Shown here piece after piece: positions 12,801-22,918 of a stretch of DNA of 64,000 nucleotides (the first letter of the stretch is position 1; each line of letters opens with the position of its first letter). The notes beneath the pieces are model-generated. The model worked only from the letters and a program-made list of their open reading frames with translations. It was not told the DNA's origin and ran no database searches. Origin of the DNA: Earliella scabrosa (taxonomy: Eukaryota > Basidiomycota > Agaricomycetes > Polyporales > Polyporaceae); assembly GCA_022605405.1 (NCBI GenBank), contig JABYQQ010000003.1, forward strand, positions 1,860,001 through 1,924,000, given 5' to 3'. Both the position numbers and the translations under genes were made by a program.

Positions 12801-13610
12801 TACATCGCGGTGTATCCGGTGAGTGCTATAACGTCTTGTGACATCAGCCATAACCTCATTACATCTATAGGTCGCACTGAGTATACGCTCTACGAACGTG
12901 TCAGTCCAATGAAATTTCGCCTACACATTCCATACATGCTCACATTCTCCACATAGATATGAGGAGCAGAGCCTGGGCGTGTTTGAAGCAGGCCCCGACG
13001 ACGACGATGAGGAGCCAGATCTCTCAGAGAAGGTGCCTAGGACCCAGCGGATCGGCCAGTACTTCGGGTGGCATCTCCGCCGACAGGTCGCATTCGATAT
13101 ATGGTGGCTTGTCTGGGCGATCTTCCTCATCTGCATCATCGAGCGCACGAAGATCATGGACGACAACAATGCGCCATGGTTCAATCTCTTCCGCATCAGT
13201 GCGTCTCTCCCTCTTTGTAATAGCCTCAGCGCTAACCTACCATGTACGTATAGTCTTCGAGCTTGTTTCGGCGTTCGGTGGTATCGGCCTGACCTTGGGC
13301 ATCCCAACCGAGAACTTTGCGTTTTCCGGCTCGTTTGGGCCCTTGTCGAAGCTCGTAGTCATCGTGATCATGGTCCGTGGCCGACACCGTGGCTTGCCAG
13401 TTGCCATCGATCGAGCGAGTGCGTGTGGTTGGCGTCGTTCGTGGTTCGCTACCGTACTGATGATGGTCTGCAGTCATGTTGCCGGAAGACCTTCTCACTA
13501 ACAAGGCGCAAAACCAACAAGGGCAAAATCCGCCCCCGTCGACTGCGAATGCAGATGCGGCACAAGTCATCAATGTACCTGGGCCTAACGACAAGACGAA
13601 CAAAGTCTAG
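9860..13610 (+). CDS. trk1: Trk-family high-affinity potassium transporter
   Basis: Twenty exons join to 821 aa: 9860-10016, 10304-10431, 10500-11109, 11173-11509, 11551-11590, 11645-11757, 11814-11825, 11874-11921, 11973-12010, 12062-12102, 12161-12168, 12224-12238, 12290-12367, 12432-12497, 12556-12717, 12779-12818, 12871-12899, 12957-13198, 13254-13418, 13474-13610. TrkH/Trk1 K+ uptake proteins sit in the plasma membrane and have four M1-P-M2 units. Seen blocks include 'YIDCLFLCYSALTVTGLSTV' (first selectivity segment), 'LFQVVGAYTGGGMSLVDTGM', 'ILAGNHGLPIFLRLIIW', 'VRASGFPIVSLSALAP' and 'GRHRGLPVAIDRAIMLPEDL'. A large cytoplasmic loop (exon 3-4) is disordered with a His/Asp-rich run. Exons 7, 11 and 12 are only 12, 8 and 15 nt. 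Intron 1 (287 nt) is unusually long and its borders are the least certain. Confidence 0.95.
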
Positions 13611-14626
13611 CCTCCTCCTTCAGACTCCCACTATCCTCGCCCTATTTAGACGTATTATACCATTAGACCCGCTATACCAACATAATCGCTATGTTTCGCT
13701 GTCATGTATCCTGCTCTCTTAGATGTACACTATTCGTAGTACGCGGAACGCAGTTATCTTCGTATGTTGATGCTGGAACTGTAGACAAGGCGCTTACAGC
13801 TGCGTTGAACTTGCATCGACCCACCATGACAACGTGCTGCCGGGCTCGCAGTTACGCCTTCGACCCATCCTTAGGCTACCCGGACAAAGCCACACGGTTC
13901 ACCTGACGGGTCATCTACGTGCAATGGACGACTGCTCGATGCCGCTCAATCAAACTTTGCTGAATGGCTCTTCATTCAAGTTCGTGGGCATCGCGTAAAA
14001 AGGGCCTACGGCATTAGCACACCGTCGTCGAGTCACTCATTACGCTACGCGATCCCTCGTTCATGCACCGCGGTACGTTTTTGGATCCTATCAATGACGA
14101 GATGTGCCGTTGGGCGCCGTTATCAACTTCTTCGCACTCTTTCTCCGCTTCCGCTGACCAGCTTTCCGTGGACTACAGGCATGCCGTGGGACTGGACGGT
14201 CTCGATTTGCATGAGAAGCTCCTGTACGCCATGTGTTGCCGTATGGCTTGCGACCAGGTGAGCGATGCCTGCGGACCGCTGCAGTTGCCTCTCGTCACTG
14301 AATGGGCCGCCGGGAGTTGTAGATGCGCGTCGGTCCACAAAATGCGCTTCTCTTCCATGCTGGTGTCTCCGTCTGGATCTGAAGGACCACAATTTTCTGT
14401 ACGCGGCCTTTGGAGTGCTCGGCTTCTCCGCTATCATCGTCCACCGCGTGATCCCCAATATCGAGAGAACCGCGTGTAACGTTGCTTGACGTCGTTCGGA
14501 CGGAACTCCGTACCCCAACGTCTGCGGGCCGCTGTGCGTTTTTCGTCTGGAGTATAAAGGACGCTCAAGCGTGCTTGACTACTTCGTTGAGGCTCCGGAC
14601 TACTCAGCAGCACTGTGTTCCTCATC
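13611..14626. other. Intergenic region, no gene seen
   Basis: Between two plus-strand genes. Several open frames of 60-140 codons overlap in different frames, but none has splice-supported continuity or recognisable sequence. The right end should hold the carboxypeptidase promoter. Confidence 0.4.
14553..14559 (+). promoter_or_regulatory. TATA-like box of the carboxypeptidase gene
   Basis: TATAAAG is 74 nt upstream of the ATG at 14627, a usual fungal distance for a short leader. Support is positional and by sequence only. Confidence 0.45.
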
Positions 14627-17168
14627 ATGGCAGTCGCTCTACGGTTCTTGCTGAGTCTGCTGCTCGTCTACGTCACCGGGACGTGCGTGGCTCGTTTCTC
14701 TGGGAGCGCGATGGAGGGGATGGACATTGCCGAGTCCATTCAACGCGAACAGCTTGAGCGTATGCGCGACTTCCTGGCTCCGCGGATGGAGGTTGGAAAG
14801 ACTGTCGCTAAGCGGGAGGCTCCCATCACCTTCAGTCACCCTCGAGCGAAGGAATTTTTCGTTGATGGGACGACAATTCCCGATGGTGAGTATCTCACGT
14901 TCTCGTGTATATCCCAAAGTTGATTATTTGCCCTCTCGCGTAGTGAACTTCGATGCTGGCCCGTCCTTCGCGGGTCTTATGCCTATCTCTGGGGCTGCGA
15001 ACGAGACTCGCAAACTCTTCTTCTGGTATTATACTCGCCTAAGGATCTAAAGACGTGTCATCAGCTAACACCGTGCAGGTTCTGGCCTACCAACAATGCT
15101 TCGAACGTCAAGGATCTTCTGTTCTGGACCAATGGTGTGTGCTAATTCTAATATTGCACGCCACTCGGACTCATCGCCATGATGGGTAGGTGGTCCGGGA
15201 TGTTCCTCCCTCGAAGGGTTCCTCCAAGAGAATGGCCCGATCTGTAAGTGTAATGAACTGCTGTTCTTGATACCATACTTATCTGTCGTATTCTCAAGCA
15301 TGGTCTTGGGGACAATCGGAGCCAACACCGTATGCATTGATGTATCTTGTAGTATGCAGTGGCACTCACCACGACCTACAGAAACCCATTTAGCTGGACG
15401 AATCTTGCAAACGTTTTGTGGGTCGAGCAACCCGTCGGAGTGCGTTGAGCAGACCTCCTCGTCTGTATGGATTTTCCTGATGGTGGCATTAGACCGGCTT
15501 TTCGCAAGGCAGTCCTAGTATCAGCAACGACGACGAGCTAGCAGCGCAAGTCGCCGGGTTCATGGAGCAGTTCTTGGAAGTATTCCATGAACTCAAGGGA
15601 AGCAACTTCTTCGTCAGTGGAGAGAGTGTATGTGCATCTTTCATGCAGTGTCAATGACCCTCGTGCTGATATGTGTGGGTTGGGTAGTACGCCGGATACT
15701 GTGAGTTATCTTGATGAGACGCAAGAAGACTCAATGCTGATGCAATAGAACAGATGTACCCTACATCGCGAACTTCCTCTTCGAAAATCCCAACCCGGAT
15801 CTTAACCTCAAGGGTATCTGGATTGCCGACCCGTCTCTCACTTGGGGCCTCGTGCAGCAGGAGATCCCCGCCCTTCGCTTTGCTCAGGTTTATATGCCCG
15901 TTATCATGGCAAGAGCGTCTTAGATATTGACCAACCATTCAGGCAAACAAGAACGTCTTCCCGTTCAACTCGACATTCTGGCAGCAGCTCCAGAACATCT
16001 CCGACTCTTGCGGCTTTACGGACTATCTCGACAAGGTTACTTACCCTCCAACCGGGCTCTTGCCATTGCCGGCTGGCGCCACCTTCAACAACGAAACCCG
16101 AGCAGTTGGCGTTAGGCCTGAGTGCAGGATCCACAGTCCGATCCAACGCGCAGTCGGCATGTCAGTTAGGCTCAACCGCGTCCCGCGTCGGTCCAAGAAC
16201 TCACATGCCTGATAGTCTCAACCCGGTTTTCGACGTCTACCGCGTGACGGATACCTTCCCGAACCTCTGTGCGTCGTCTTTGGACATATTGTCAATAGGT
16301 ATCTGAACTGATGCGTACACAGGGAGTGTTCTGGGTTTCCCGCGCGACACACAGAAATTCGTCTACTTCAACCGGTTGGTACTCGTGTCAGGGTGATTTG
16401 TGACTTCAAACTGACGAAATGTCTTGATTCTAGAACCGACGTAAGCAGATGAATCTTTGACAGCGACCGTGCTATCCGTGTCTGACATATTAATCAGGTC
16501 CAAGACGCAATCCATGCCCCACACATCGCATGGGAGACTTGCGGTGGCCCAGTGTACATCAACCCCGTTACGGGAGGTCGTGGGAGTGACCAGAGTATTG
16601 CGTCCACCTTGAGCGTCCTTCCCAACGTTATCGAGAAGAGCGAGCGGGTCGCTATTGTGCACGGACTGGCGGTGAGTCCGCTGGTGGGCCGCTCCCATGA
16701 TACGCTCACATCTAATCGAAATTGCTGTCTAGGACTTCATCCTCGTGGCGGAGGGAACCAGGATTGCTATTCAGTGGGTCCCTCGCTGTAATCCTAGGTT
16801 CTCTGTGGTCTGACTGTTCGGATGTCCTAGAAATATGACCTGGAATGGCCTGCAAGGCTTCCAGACACCGATTGAGGACGAGAACTTCATCGTGGAGAAC
16901 ATGGGCGCCTTCGGTAACATGCACACTGAGCGTGGCCTGACCTGTAAGTCGCTTCTATCTGGCTGACTTGAACTCGAATATCCGGAGGCTAAATGCTACG
17001 TTGCGTCAGACGTCGAATTCTTCTTCAGTGGACACATGACGCCCCGTAAGCCCCGCATACTGATCACTCATAACCTTGTCTGACCATAAATCCGCAGAGT
17101 TTGTTCCTTGGGCTGCATACCAGACCATCGAATACGTTCTCGGAAAGCGGGACTCTCCGTCCGCGTAG
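14627..17168 (+). CDS. Secreted serine carboxypeptidase (family S10)
   Basis: Eighteen exons give 532 aa: 14627-14885, 14944-15025, 15079-15134, 15190-15243, 15299-15329, 15382-15439, 15493-15627, 15688-15700, 15754-15887, 15943-16110, 16154-16268, 16323-16374, 16434-16440, 16498-16671, 16733-16773, 16831-16943, 17010-17045, 17098-17168. An N-terminal hydrophobic leader (MAVALRFLLSLLLVYVTG) indicates secretion or vacuolar entry. S10 hallmarks are present: '[20 protein letters not shown]', 'WVEQPVGTGFSQG', the nucleophile in SGESYAGYYVPY, the Asp in HGLADFILVAEG and the His in FFSGHMTPQFVPW. These enzymes remove C-terminal residues from peptides at acid pH. Exon 13 is 7 nt and exon 8 is 13 nt. 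The join between exons 10 and 11 is uncertain: the frame changes there and the best donor (GTTAGG) is poor. Confidence 0.92.
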
Positions 17169-17640
17169 AGACACCGAGTATCTCGCACAATGTCATCATA
17201 ACTACCTAGGTATGGCAGAATCAATATCCCGGCCCTTGCGGGTCATAAGGATGACCACTCTTCGCGCTTGAACGTTCGGCTTCCGCCTGGACGTACGGCA
17301 TACATCTCAATGGTAGGCACTGGGGTCAAACTGTCGTGCAGGCAGAAGGGCTGCGCGGTGCCTGGTGAAGACTAGGTACCTAACATCTACAGCAACCGGC
17401 ACACTTGTATTTGACCCGACGTCGTCGGATGTGATATTGAGGACCATGAAGGGAATGCCGCCGAATACAACTGACTGGATTCCATCTCGGCAGGCATTGG
17501 GCGTTGACATGCCTGACGCCTGCATTTCGGATAATGTTCCGTGTGTGGTTCTGAATACTGTTCCGTCCGCGATCGTCGTTCAACATGAAAATCGTCGCTG
17601 ATCGATACTATCCATACAGATGGGTACTCGATGCGATCCT
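17169..17640. other. Convergent 3' region, no gene seen
   Basis: Lies between the carboxypeptidase stop and the stop of the small secreted protein gene. No coding exon was supported; presumably both 3' UTRs. Confidence 0.4.
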
Positions 17641-18245
17641 TCATCCGTAGACAATCGTGGTCGTCTCCACACCGAACCTGAGGGGCACGCCGCCAGGCTG
17701 CATACAAGGCAGTGATCAGCTTTGTGCCATACAAACAAGGAAAGCGTCTAGCGTACCGGACAGTCCCTGTACGTTTCTACAACTGTCAAGAACAGGGTTG
17801 TCCCGTGAGCGGTGCCATCGAACGTCGGCAGCGTGAGCGTCGGCGGCGGTTGAGTGCCCATCTGCGGGAGGCCTGCACACGGAGAAGTCACCATCGGTAC
17901 TTCGGACATCCTTGAAGGATTCCACCCACCGAAGTTGGCGATCAAGTAGTCACCCCAGTGGAGTATGAAGCTGCCGCTGGCGAGATGGCCGTCCGGGGTG
18001 ACATCTGAAGATGCGGGTGCCGTGGTGCTCAGGTACACGGTGATGGGGCTGTAGCCCGTATTGCAGGCGTTCCTGCGCTGGTAGGAGAACGGGAAGTTCG
18101 TTCCCGGTGCAATCGTGCTCCCATCCGTAGGCTCGAGCGTCGTTCCGTGGTCAGGAACGACCTGACGCTTCTCGGGGACGCTCACCGCGGTCGCGGAGAG
18201 CGCAAATGCGAGAACGGGGATGGCGAAGGAAGAGAGAAATCGCAT
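17641..18245 (-). CDS. Small secreted protein of unknown function
   Basis: Two minus-strand exons (18245-17757, 17697-17641) encode 181 aa. Residues 1-21 form a clear signal peptide (MRFLSSFAIPVLAFALSATAV), followed by SVPEKRQ, whose Lys-Arg pair fits a Kex2 cut. The mature part contains 'GTNFPFSYQRRNACNTGYSP' and 'LHWGDYLIANFGGWNP', has few cysteines (three) and is rich in Thr, Pro and Gly, which suggests a beta-sandwich. I recognise this general type of fungal small secreted protein but cannot name a family. A TATATA motif lies 48 nt upstream of the ATG. The 59-nt intron ends in TATGCAG and the last exon adds only 18 residues. Confidence 0.78.
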
Positions 18246-19375
18246 CGTGGTGCTGGACGGGCCTGGAGGATGTAAGTCGAAATTGTGGAGGTTATATACG
18301 TTTCAGAGAGTATTCCACGTTCCTGAGACGGGCTCGGAGACCGGTTCCCTTTGCCCCACGGGCCGCGCGTTCTGGACACCAGTCATATAGACAGAATATG
18401 TCAGTCACATAACCCATTGACATCTAGCGCGACAGGCTTACGAAAAGAAAGATAGGGATGGAGCCGCAGCTGAACAATGCAGACCCTCAACCGCCGGCTG
18501 GACCTAAATGCATGAGTGCGGCAAGGGAATGTCAGCAGAAACGGCGAGTCGCCTGTGGGCTAGACAGATTGTCGCTCGCAGACTGGGTATATTTCAGCCA
18601 GGAAGCGAGGGGGTGAACAAATGGGGATAGGGCGTACGCAGTAGCTCGCGCTCTGGGATAACCTACACCACAAAGCCCCTTACTCAGTTTCAAACGTGTT
18701 TCAATGAGGATGTATGGCTGCGTCAAACCTACATACGACTGATGTCATCGATGAGCGTGTGACACAATGCGTATATTCATGTTAACCCTCATTCAGCGCT
18801 AAGGATCTTTGAGACGTCGAAGTAGTCAGATTAGGTCTCAGAAGACACTCGTCCTAGTGCACATATGGACCGCGTTCCGTCTCATGCATAGTAACGTTGG
18901 TTATACGACAACCACTGGAAGTATTGCCATGGAACGCGAGATGACTATTGGTCGCGCCTGGCATGCAAGGCGCGCACCTCACTGGGGAACAGATCGAAGA
19001 CGCGGACAACATACCTTCCGGTTGGTCGGACCAAGCCCACGAGGGTACGCAACCACACAGCTGCCAAGACGTCCGCTACGGCCAGCTGATGCACAGGTAA
19101 GTTGTGCGCGCTCTTGAACAGTACGAGCAGAGCCAACACACCAATCATCAGAATCCGCAGCATGGGTCGCGGAGATAAAGACACATTACCGCTTGTCAGT
19201 GGTCAGGGCAGGAAGGCCACTGTTTTACCAAACGTCCCGACGAAAGACACTAGGTATGGTTTATGCTTGCTCAACGTGATCTGCATCTGCACAAGAAAGT
19301 CATTGCATCCTGCGACTGAGGTCAGGAATGCATCGGAATGTGTTGGCAATACGATGATTCGTCCCGCCCGAGAGC
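18246..19375. other. Intergenic region with a possible tiny membrane-protein ORF
   Basis: Mostly promoter of the small secreted protein and 3' region of the MBL gene. On the minus strand an ATG at 19163 opens a short frame with a strong hydrophobic leader (MLRILMIGVLALLVLFKSAH). With one intron (GTATGT donor near 19018, CAG acceptor near 18960) it would code about 53 aa. There is no further support, so it is not called as a gene. Confidence 0.25.
18293..18298 (-). promoter_or_regulatory. TATA box of the small secreted protein gene
   Basis: TATATA on the minus strand (context GTATATAACC), 48 nt upstream of the ATG at 18245. Position and sequence both fit a TATA element. Confidence 0.45.
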
Positions 19376-20594
19376 CTACACTTTGAAGAAGTATTTATCC
19401 CCGCGTTTGAGGTATACCACCCTTTTGTCCAACCCGGCTTTGGTCATCTGATCCTGGAAGTCCTGTGTGGCGTTCAGACGCTGTCAGTTGGGGAAGGTGG
19501 CTAAGCTGACCTTCAGTGGACTTTTGAAGACGTCATAGTCGTCGTAATGAATGGGAATGGTGACATCGGGGTCGATGAGGTGAACGAGTTGGCTCCCTAT
19601 GGCCGATGCATGGAACCACGATCGTGATGCGCGGCTGACAGCAAGAATCGAGGTACTCACCTTGCTCGGCGTCCATGGTTACCATGAGCAGAGGGATGTT
19701 GAAGGGGGCAGAGATCGTTGTACCGCCTGCATGTGGACCTGTCAGCTTGCGAGATAGAATGCAGCACTGCCATACCCACCGAGATGGATCAACATGAGGT
19801 CGACATGGGGAAACTTCTCGTGAATAGTCTTCAAGTCATCGACCATCAGCGTGTCTCCGCTGATGTAGATTCGGTATGGCTCCGTAGCGTTTCCAAACAG
19901 CTCGACCATCCACCCGTTCGTCGGCGGAACAGCTCCGAGCGCCTTGTTCACCGTTTCCGTGAGACCTGTTGGTACGTGCTTTCCAGGCATTGCTGTCACC
20001 CTCAGCCTCGCATCCCCGGCGGAGATGTCGGCCGCTTGCCAAGTATCCAGCGCCGTCAGAGCGGTAAACGGTTCACCTTTGTACTGGGCAGTCGTTAGGT
20101 GGTACGACGCGTGTGGAGTGGTGACGATGGGAATGTCACGACGGAATTTGTCCTCAACGAGTTTGTCGAAGTGATCTTCGTGGTAGTGAGAAAGTAGAAT
20201 GAGATGGATGGGCGGGAGCTGGTTGATCGGCATAGACGGGTTGGTCAGACGCTTGGCCGTTATGCCTGGACCGAGATGGACATGGTCTGCAGGAAGAGGT
20301 AAGTATGTGCGCACAGCAGCATGGACGATTCGCGAACTCGCCGCCCGAATGCAAGAAATTTGGGTCTGTCATGAGGCGCAGACCGCGCCATTCCAGCAGC
20401 GTGGTTGCGGTGCCGATGAAGGTCAATGTTGCGTTCTCGCCGCCGGGATTCGTTGGGTGCACTTTGTGGTCGTGAGGAATTGGTAACGGGCCGACCTGCG
20501 CCCCCGCCTCAGCGACCTCGCGTTTCGTGGGCGGGTGGATGTCAGAGGTGTCGATGTGCAAGCTAGCGACGACGTGGATGTCTGAGGCAGTCAT
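19376..20594 (-). CDS. Metallo-beta-lactamase-fold hydrolase
   Basis: Five minus-strand exons (20594-20342, 20286-19780, 19726-19661, 19596-19511, 19462-19376) encode 332 aa. The zinc-binding signature SHYHEDHFD fits HxHxDH, and later metal-site regions are 'MPGKHVP', 'YISGDT' and 'IPIHYDDYDVF'. This arrangement belongs to the UlaG/NAPE-PLD-like branch of the superfamily, which hydrolyses phosphodiesters or lactones; the substrate here is unknown. No signal peptide is seen, so it is likely cytosolic. The first intron (20287-20341) must use a GC donor (GCGAGT) to join 'DPNFLHSG' to 'DHVHLGPG'. The start is the first in-frame ATG before the conserved part. It is divergent from the kinase-like gene with 215 bp between the two ATGs. 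Confidence 0.9.
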
Positions 20595-20809
20595 GCTCAG
20601 TTTGTCGCGGTCGTACTCGGGGAAGAGCGCGTCTCGCGATGCAGCAGCAAACGCGTTGTCGATGTGGGGGACGAGCGCTGACGTCACGAACGCGTCTTGC
20701 GACCACGTGCCCGTGGTAGGCTCAGATAACGATCCATACGCGCAGGTCGTGGGCACCACGGTCTGTTTGGAAAGCCAATCTGTACCAATTGCAACGCAGA
20801 TTAGTCGCA

Positions 20810-21717
20810 ATGGACAAGATCGCCGACGAGCTTTCGATGTACCTCTTGAACAAGCTGGATCAGTGAGCGCGCGATGCTGGAACAGTGCAAGATTTTTGAC
20901 TCACGTTCAGCCCTTGTAGAACGCCTGCGGATGGCCGCTTGCTGGTAGGCATCGCAGGTGTACCCGCATCTGGCAAGTCGACCCTTGCACAACTTATCGT
21001 TGCCCGAGTAAACGCGGCAACACATACACGGGTAACCCCTCCTTCCGCCACCGACGATGCGACCAAGGCCGCATCTCCCACCGAGCCCATTGCCGTCTTC
21101 GTCGGTCTCGATGGCTGGCACCTCACTCGCGCGCAGCTTGACGCGTTTCCCGATCCCAAACTCGCGCATGACCGTCGCGGGGCGCACTGGACTTTCGATG
21201 GAGAGGGATATGTCGCCTTTGTCAGGGCTCTGAGAGAGCCGGTGTACGCATTCCACACCTAACCGGTAATTATATGCAACTTACACGGTCTCGTACAGAG
21301 GCAAGACCGTTTACGCACCTTCATTCTCCCATGAAAAGAAAGACCCTGTGTTTGACTCCATTCCCGTCTATCCCCATCATCGACTTGTCATCATCGAGGG
21401 CCTGTACACTTTCTTGAGCATCCCGCCATGGTCGGCTGCCTCGGAGTTACTTGATGAGCGGTGGTGGATACAGATTGGGGAAGAGGCTGCTGAGAGGAGA
21501 TTGGTGGTACGTCATGTGAAGACGGGTGTTGCGAGTGATATGGAAGAGGCTATCTGGAGGTCGCGCGAGAACGATGCACCTAGTAAGCGTTCCAATACTA
21601 TTTCAAAGCAGGACCAACATTGAGCGGTCAAATACAGATGGTCGATTCATCCAAGAGAACATGATGAAGCCCACAAGAGTCATAGACAGTGTGGAGGATG
21701 CGAGATATGCTGATTAA
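20810..21717 (+). CDS. P-loop kinase-like protein (YFH7/uridine kinase family)
   Basis: Four exons (20810-20862, 20911-21243, 21299-21582, 21638-21717) encode 249 aa. The Walker A loop is GVPASGKST, about residues 30-38. Further family blocks are 'FVGLDGWHLTRAQLDAFPDP', 'GAHWTFD', 'YAPSFSHEKKDPV', 'LVIIEGLYTFL' and 'RENDAPNGRFIQENMMKP'. This order matches yeast Yfh7 and the phosphoribulokinase/uridine kinase superfamily. Members bind ATP and are thought to phosphorylate a small molecule; the physiological substrate of Yfh7-type proteins is not known. The length is somewhat shorter than the yeast protein (about 350 aa). Downstream it converges on APC11. Confidence 0.87.
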
Positions 21718-21905
21718 GAGTTCAATGAGATTGCATGAAAGTATGGACGGATGGAACGCACCGGGAACATCGTCATCTTGTACTGATTCATGTGTGAATA
21801 CTCGCAGCACGCGTTTGCAAGTCGGAAACGAATGTAGTATACAATCGACGGCGGTATGGCTACAAGATAAGGGTGTCTTGGAGGTATGTGTATTGAGGCC
21901 CAGTA

Positions 21906-22332
21906 TCATCGTGGATTGTTTGCGTCCACCTTTCTTTCCGCAGTGACTAGGACCCCAATTGAGCTGTTGTGCAAGATCAGAGAGTGATTATGCAACTCAC
22001 CCCACGGCCTTCTGTCCATCGGGCACTGTTGTTTTGATGATGCAGTACCAATCCATTGTAGCAAGCAATGCATGTGAAAGACATGAGTACACTCGCCCCA
22101 TACTGGACCCGATGGACCACTCAGCAAGATGCGCCATAGACGTGTAGAAAAATATGATGCACGCACTCAGCGGACAATCGTCACCAGGCATCTTGCACGT
22201 AGGACAGCAACCCTCGAAGGGGACGCGACAGATACCGCAAACGTCGCCCTCGCCATCGTCCTCGGGGTCATTGTTGCCCGTGTCCCAACGCCATTGGGCG
22301 ATAGCATGCCATTTCTTGATGTTGACCTTCAT
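21906..22332 (-). CDS. apc11: Anaphase-promoting complex subunit Apc11 (RING-H2)
   Basis: Three minus-strand exons (22332-22167, 22102-22001, 21946-21906) encode 102 aa, the usual size. Apc11 is the catalytic RING subunit of the APC/C ubiquitin ligase that drives metaphase-anaphase transition and mitotic exit. It starts with MKVNIKKWHAIAQWRWD, followed by 'CGICRVPFEGCCPTCKMPGD', then 'CPLIWGECTHVFHMHCL' and 'KQQCPMDRRPW'. These supply the zinc ligands of the RING-H2. A fungal insertion 'NNDPEDDGEGD' lies before the first ligand pair. The last exon adds 13 residues beyond the RING; its acceptor (CCTAG) is plausible, but if unused the protein would end a few residues differently. Confidence 0.95.
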
Positions 22333-22918
22333 GGACGCGTTGAAAGCGTGTGCGGGGGAGGAGAGGTGCCGTGCAAGGGTTGGTGGTTCAAGTTCAAGGG
22401 GAGGGGCGTTGTTTGTGCGTGTATACGCGTTCACGCGTCCTGCCAGATCACGCACGCGCGAGTTGCGCTGCGCGCGCCTTCCTTGGTTGCCAGCCTCGAG
22501 ATTGTCTCTTTGGTACTCGCTCTTCCTGCAATCCATGTTCACGCACAGCAGCCATGTGCGGTGGGTACGTTCGTCTTGGTGGTTCTTCCATTAGCTACGG
22601 TGCATCACGTGAGCATTCCGATACACCCCGGACTCGGATTGCGGCATGAGTTGCAGCTAGCCAGGCCGCGCTGCGCAACGCTTCCGGTTATCCAATAGCT
22701 GAGATCGTCGTACCCCATTCACGCCTGCACCCTAGAGCTGTCGTCTGTGTAGCATCGGATCTGTCATTGTCAAGGGTTTGGCATCGCCCTGGTAGAGTAT
22801 CGTGGCGGCGCTTGTTCGTTACATTACTTACATTGGCTCGGCGACCTGCATCTCACTTCTTGCTTTCTGCCTCCTATCGCTCTACTGCCATCGTCTCGCA
22901 GCCAGAAACTTGCAGTTC
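22333..22918. other. Divergent promoter of apc11 and the GH99-like gene
   Basis: 587 bp between two divergent start codons. In frame with the right-hand gene there is a hydrophobic stretch just before its ATG (22802-22918) with no ATG of its own; it may be non-coding or part of an intron ending in CTTGCAG at 22915. Confidence 0.4.

Noticed and set aside
14063..14479. Plus-strand frame before the carboxypeptidase gene
   Set aside because: No recognisable sequence and overlapping frames of equal quality on both strands; probably promoter DNA.
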